A DNA stretch of 18,286 bases, taken from contig RXOD01004787.1 of assembly GCA_005223375.1 (NCBI GenBank), positions 1 through 18,286 of the forward strand. Reading direction: 5' to 3'. The stretch comes from Amoebophrya sp. AT5.2. Lineage: Eukaryota; Sar; Dinophyceae; Syndiniales; Amoebophryaceae. Made by a program: the position numbers and the translations under genes. Under the pieces are notes generated by a model. The model made no database searches. It was not told where the DNA came from and saw only the letters and a list, made by a program, of their open reading frames with translations. Shown in pieces: positions 14,311 to 18,286 of this stretch (position 1 is the stretch's first letter; every line of letters starts with the position of its first letter).

Positions 14311-17300
14311 ATGTCGGAGGTAACGGCCGCTCCACTGCTGACGCTAACCGCGCCGCAGGTGAATGACGGCGGCGTTTGCGGCGCGGACTGCATCGGGCCG
14401 GGGTGGCTCCACTTGCAGCAGATCACCAACCTCATCTTCATGATGTGGGCCGTCGCGACTAGCTTCACGCTGCTCTCAACGCTCCGAACCTGGGTCACAG
14501 GTACTGCCACAGCAACAGCATCACGACACGGACACAGTGAAATTCATTGATGCAGGGCCAAGTAGAGGCTTAGTACTTCCGAAGCGTCCCCAAAAAAATC
14601 ATCAGGCGAGCGCAATTTGTTCGGCATCATCCCTGTGACCGAGGAGACGGTGGACCGCGTGATTGGCGTGCAGTACTGGTTCGCCACGCACGGGAAGTGG
14701 TTCATGCTGGTGTTTTCGAGCTGCCTGTTGCAGCTGGTTTTTTTCATTCAGCGGTTCGAGGAGAAGAAGGTTGCGGGCATCCAGTCCACGCTGGAGATCT
14801 TTTTCGGGGCGTTCGTGACGATCGAGTTCCTCGCGGCGCTGATCCACGCCATGTTTTCGCCCTTCGCCGTGGCCATGGTGGAGTGCATCACCCGGTTTCC
14901 GATCGACATTACGATCATCATCTCCTCGTTCGCGCTCGGCCGGATCGGGTACGACACGCAGGAGCAGGTGGACGCGCTCACCGTGCCCGAAAACACCGAG
15001 GTCACCAGCGTGCAGCCGAAGACGTGGTACTTGTTGTAAGGATTTGAGTTCTTATATTGTTTTTTACGAAGTAGTGGCGGGCTTTAGTAGCTCCGAGTAG
15101 TCGTACACGTACTCGAATGAGCATGAGGATGTGAATCACTCCGTTCGCTCGGCAAAAAAAAAAGTACTTAAAATCGGTGCGAAGATGAAGTAGATCGAAT
15201 TCGGTGCAATAAATCGTCAGGTACGTCCCGACCTACTTCATAGTTTTCCGGTTGATGTACGTTTGGCGGCGGTGGTTTTCTTCTCTTCCGGTGGCCAACT
15301 CGGTTTTTTACCGCATCCTGCGCGGCATCAACTTCCCCATCGTGGCGTTTCCGATCGTGTTTGTGGCCGCGATGTCGATCGCCGTGTTTGAGGAAGTCGG
15401 GTTCGACGCGCGGTGGTACTTGAAGGGCCCGCCCCTGGAGGAGGACCGGTACGCGGTGCTCACCCAGCGCGCGTTCGCGGACCCGTACGACCTGGGCGGC
15501 GGGATGCCCTTTTTCCAGTACGGCAAGCTGTGGGCGCCCCTCGCCGGGGGCGACGCGATCCCGGAGCGCGACTTCAAGAAGGCGTTCAACCTGCTGTGGA
15601 CGCCGTTGTCCACCGCCTACTTCTACCTGATGAGCCTGCTCACCATCGGCCCGGGCGACCTGAGTCCGGCGACGATCGCGGGCCGCCTGCTCACGCTGGG
15701 GTCGCTGCCGCTCGGCATCACGGCCATGATGAAACTCATCCGGGAGGCCCGAAGGCTGTACAAGGTACTTGGACCTGTCCGATGAACATGAAAGAGTTTT
15801 GGTCGGGGAAGGGTTGGGGAAGCGAAGGGTTGGGGAAGCGAAGCCTTGCCGGGAAAATAACCTGGGATTCCCAGGCTAGGAGGCTACAGCTAGGCTATGC
15901 AAGAGTGCGAAGTACACTTTTCCAAGGCCGCCAGACTTGAAGGTAACGAAACAAGTAAAGCGACTGTGGGGCGGGCATCCTCTCTGAAGATGATATAAAA
16001 TTATCACTTTGAAGATGATGGTACTACTAGATCGGGTATAAAGAAACTGTTTGTAACCTTCATCACCAACCTCCACCAGATGATGCTGGAGGGCAAACAG
16101 GCCTACATCCAGAAGCGAGGCGTGAAGCACATCGTGGTCACCGGCACTCCGTGTTTCCAGCAGATCCAGGATTTCGTCACCGAGATGTATCACGAGGAGA
16201 AGATGGTGCTCCCCTATGAAGCGCCGAGACCAGCTGGTATAGATGACCTAGTGATGGTATTGATGGGAGGCAATGGGAGGGTCCCCTTAGATGGGCGGTA
16301 CGCAACGGTAAGGTGCGAAGCACGGCGCCGGGAGATGACCCACTGGGAGAGAGGGGCGTCACTTGTTTCTATGTAGGGCCACTCTGATGGTGCATTACCA
16401 CAACCAGCATGCCCTCAAACAAAAGGCGTTATCGAGCGACGAAGCAGTCAATCTGGGTTCCTAGTATGCTAGTACAGTTTTTCCTTTAGGAAAGTGCTTT
16501 TGCGCCTTCAAATTGATTCGAATTTCCGTTGGTTCCGAAATCGTTCCCGCCGTCTCGCGCCTGCGAATTTCGCTTTGATCTACCGCTTTAGCACCTGACT
16601 TCCCAGCTGGTCCTCGTCTCGCTTTATACCCCGCCCCCCGTCTCTGCGGAGTTCGAGGCACCGCCGACAGGTTTGAACACGGAGACGGTAATCCTTCTCG
16701 AGGATCCGGTCACCTGCGAAAAAGTGCGCGTGTGGCTGAACAAACGGGAGAACCTAAAGTACAGGAGCCGGGTGTTCGTCTACAACGGCAGCGTGTGGGA
16801 CGGGCTGATTCCGAGCAAGGCGTACGACGCGCTGATGATCTTCGTGCTGCCAAACCTCTACACCGAGGACATGGAGAAAGACGACCAGTCGAACGTGATG
16901 CGGGTGCTCCAGATGAAAAACTCGCTGCTGCTCGACATTTTAGCGACCGAAGGAAAGCGACAAAGCAGTCCTTTGTTGAGGCCCGCTGGCTGGCGCTAGA
17001 CGGGTGTGGACCATGCGAGACCGAGATCGATATTACCGACCGACGTATTAGGAGGCCCGTGAGCGTGACAGCTAGACACTGGCTGCAGAAGCGCCGACGT
17101 GTGTAGGTAAAACCGATACTGCAGGCAGCAAATTGCATAGCGCTCCTGCGTAGGTAGGGTTTTGCATGCGTTGGCGTTCGGCAGTCTCTGCGGCGCGAGG
17201 ACTTCGGGCTCGTCCGCACCACTTTGCTACTACTCGCGGCATACTACAAATTCCACCGACCGGTATGGCGCTTTTACTTTAATAAAACGGAAACTTTACT

Positions 17301-18286
17301 GTTACGTCCGCTCCCAAGCAACTGCCAGCACAGGCTTCTCTCTCGCCTTTCTGTAAATTTGCGCATTGTTGTGCTTCTGCACGTGTCCGAGAAGAAGGAT
17401 CTGCTCTCTTCTGCCGGTGTCGCCGAGCAGTATCTTGTTTCGCTCGACGACTTCAAGGCGAGCATCGCGATGAAGAGCTGTTTTCTTCCTGGTTTCGCCT
17501 GTTTCATCTGCAATTTGTTCAAGACTGTCGCCCCCTCGTTTGCGGCCAAGACCGAGACCGCGCAGCCCGATGCCTTCATGCCGTGGGAGAAGATGTACTT
17601 CTCCGGGCTGGAGAAGGAGATCTACGAGCTGGACCTCAGCAAGGCGTACTACGGGCTGTCGTTCGGCGAGATCGTGCTGGATATTCTGCACCGTAGCGAG
17701 GGCGAGGTGCTGATGATCGGCATCGTGGAGTACGGCCTGGGCGACCTGCCCAACCTGAAGCTGAACCCCGGCGCCGGCGAGCGGATGGCCCCCTGGGTGT
17801 TCGACCCGAACTACCGGGACTCGCCCCAGCTCGCGGGCCGCAAGCTGAAGGGCGTCTTCATCGCGCCGGACGTGGCCGCGGTGGCGCAGAAGTTTTACCT
17901 GCCGGGCCAGGACGACGTGGGGCTCAAGTACCGGGAGCAGCAGCAGGCGCTGGCGAGCGGCGCGGCGAAGGCGAAGGCCCGGGAGCAGCAGTTCGCGGCG
18001 GGCGCGGGCGGCGGGAACGCGCGGCTGGCGGCGCTGGAGAAGAAGCGGGCGCGGAAACTGGAGGAGCAGGAACAGTCCAGACTGCGGAACATCAACCGAA
18101 ACATGACGCTGAAGGAAAAAATCAGGGCCGCCAAGTCCGGGGACCTGGCGCAGCTCTACGTTAAGGGGGGGATCAACCCATTTTCCTCGCCATTGTTCTG
18201 GTGGTGGCGGTCTTGTAGTTCGTCTGGTAGTTGGTCTCGTATAGCTGTGTATGGCAGCGCCTATGGTGTGGCCTGTATTCTCTTGT
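14311..18286 (+). CDS. Slo/BK-type potassium channel alpha subunit, 5' part (3' end outside window)
   Basis: Proposed exons: 14311-14500, 14606-15035, 15221-15764, 16044-16205, 16607 to about 16974, 17334 to at least 18159. Frame 1 stays open to the window end, but after 18159 it looks less like protein, and GTTAAG at 18160 may start an intron. The order matches BK channels. S0 is ITNLIFMMWAVATSFTLL; S1 WFMLVFSSCLLQLVFF; S2 LEIFFGAFVTIEFLAALIH; S3 FPIDITIIISSFAL; S4 with spaced Arg (FRLMYVWRRW); S5 INFPIVAFPIVFVAA; a pore helix; filter TIGPGD; then S6. RCK1 starts at KHIVVTGTPCFQQIQDFV (BK: KHIVVCG). It continues with VFVYNGSVWDG and DDQSNVMRVLQMKN (BK: YQGSV, NIMRV-x-x-IKN), NLRIVVLL, and SIAMKSCFLPGFACFICNLF (BK: IAQSCLAPGFSTLLANLF). 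Then come KEIYELDL, YYGLSFGEIVLDIL and KLKGVFIAPDVAAV, as in BK after RCK1. It should be a tetrameric membrane channel gated by voltage and a cytosolic ligand ring. The Ca2+ bowl would lie beyond the window. The filter has Pro in place of Tyr or Phe. Confidence 0.93.
14501..14605 (+). other. Intron 1 of the Slo-type channel gene
   Basis: 105 nt, phase 1, donor GTACTG, acceptor CATCAG. Joins RTWVT-G to ERNLFGIIPV between S0 and S1, where BK channels have a cytosolic S0-S1 linker. Confidence 0.75.
15036..15220 (+). other. Intron 2 of the Slo-type channel gene
   Basis: 185 nt, phase 2, donor GTAAGG, acceptor CGTCAG. Joins KTWYL-L to YVPTYFIVFRL at the S3-S4 linker. Contains a run of ten A and a short inverted repeat CGAGTA...TACTCG near 15092-15117. 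Confidence 0.78.
15765..16043 (+). other. Intron 3 of the Slo-type channel gene
   Basis: 279 nt, phase 0, donor GTACTT after AAG, acceptor TATAAAG (weak, purine-rich). Joins RRLYK at the end of S6 to KLFVTFITNLHQ leading to RCK1. Contains a 16-bp tandem repeat (15808-15843) and a perfect palindrome (15861-15875). Confidence 0.6.
15808..15875 (+). repeat. Tandem 16-bp repeat and a 15-bp palindrome inside intron 3
   Basis: GAAGGGTTGGGGAAGC occurs twice head-to-tail at 15808-15823 and 15824-15839, followed by GAAG. CCTGGGA-T-TCCCAGG at 15861-15875 is a perfect inverted repeat with one central base. Confidence 0.85.
16206..16606 (+). other. Intron 4 of the Slo-type channel gene (borders approximate)
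   Basis: About 401 nt, phase 0, donor GTGCTC after EEKM, acceptor TCCCAG before LVLVSLYTPPP, joining the first RCK helix to its next strand. An acceptor at 16591 (TTTAG) also keeps the frame and would add five residues. The open frame beyond 16206 to 16376 has no BK similarity and is taken as intron. Confidence 0.5.
16975..17333 (+). other. Intron 5 of the Slo-type channel gene (donor unresolved)
   Basis: The acceptor CACAG at 17329-17333 is well supported, because phase 2 leads into LLSRLSVNLRIVVLLHV. The GTTGAG donor at 16975 keeps the frame but leaves about 15 extra residues after QMKN compared with BK. A GC donor a little after 16925 would fit the family spacing better. Confidence 0.4.

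Noticed and set aside
1..18286. CRISPR arrays, insertion sequences, rRNA genes, intact tRNAs, a dinoflagellate-type spliced leader
   Set aside because: I looked for repeat-spacer arrays, terminal inverted repeats with transposase motifs, conserved rRNA words, cloverleafs and the known spliced-leader sequence by eye and found none.

Overview
This looks like nuclear DNA from a microbial eukaryote. It is GC-rich and gene-dense, with about nine genes in 18 kb. The introns I could place are mostly 44 to 400 nt with GT-AG borders, and eukaryote-only families are present: GPN1, COP9 signalosome subunit 7 and a Slo/BK-type K+ channel. Every supported gene lies on the plus strand. That layout, with small introns and long low-complexity extensions on conserved proteins, would suit an alveolate with a compact genome, such as an early-branching dinoflagellate relative. 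The lineage is an inference; no marker in the window settles it.

Layout. 1-678: 3' end of an FG-repeat, nucleoporin-like gene ending in two SUMO-interacting motifs. 1061-2033: three-exon, probably mitochondrial membrane protein of the DUF6787 type. 2742-4394: two-exon GPN1 GTPase with a long N-terminal extension and an odd 25-codon insertion. 5107-5886 and 7125-8098: tandem paralogues of an unrecognised four-helix membrane protein, both ending in an SHP-box-like (Cdc48/p97-binding) motif. 8721-10198: two-exon Gln/Gly/Pro-rich protein with a motif like that near the C-terminus of Sec16. 10920-11522: CSN7. 12033-13028: unknown protein with a possible targeting presequence. 13094-13532: tentative two-exon small gene. 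14311 to the window end: 5' part of a Slo/BK channel (S0 to S6, first RCK domain, start of the post-RCK1 region) with a GPGD selectivity filter.

The genes look like independent housekeeping and membrane genes, not one pathway or operon. Several touch protein homeostasis or modification (CSN7, SUMO-binding tail, possible p97-recruiting membrane proteins), but nothing shows they act together.

The most notable observations are the tandem tetraspan/SHP-box family, the Tyr/Phe-to-Pro change in the K+ channel filter, and the insertion in GPN1 that may be a non-canonical intron. Splice sites were placed by eye from reading-frame phase and family similarity. Transcript data would be needed to confirm them.
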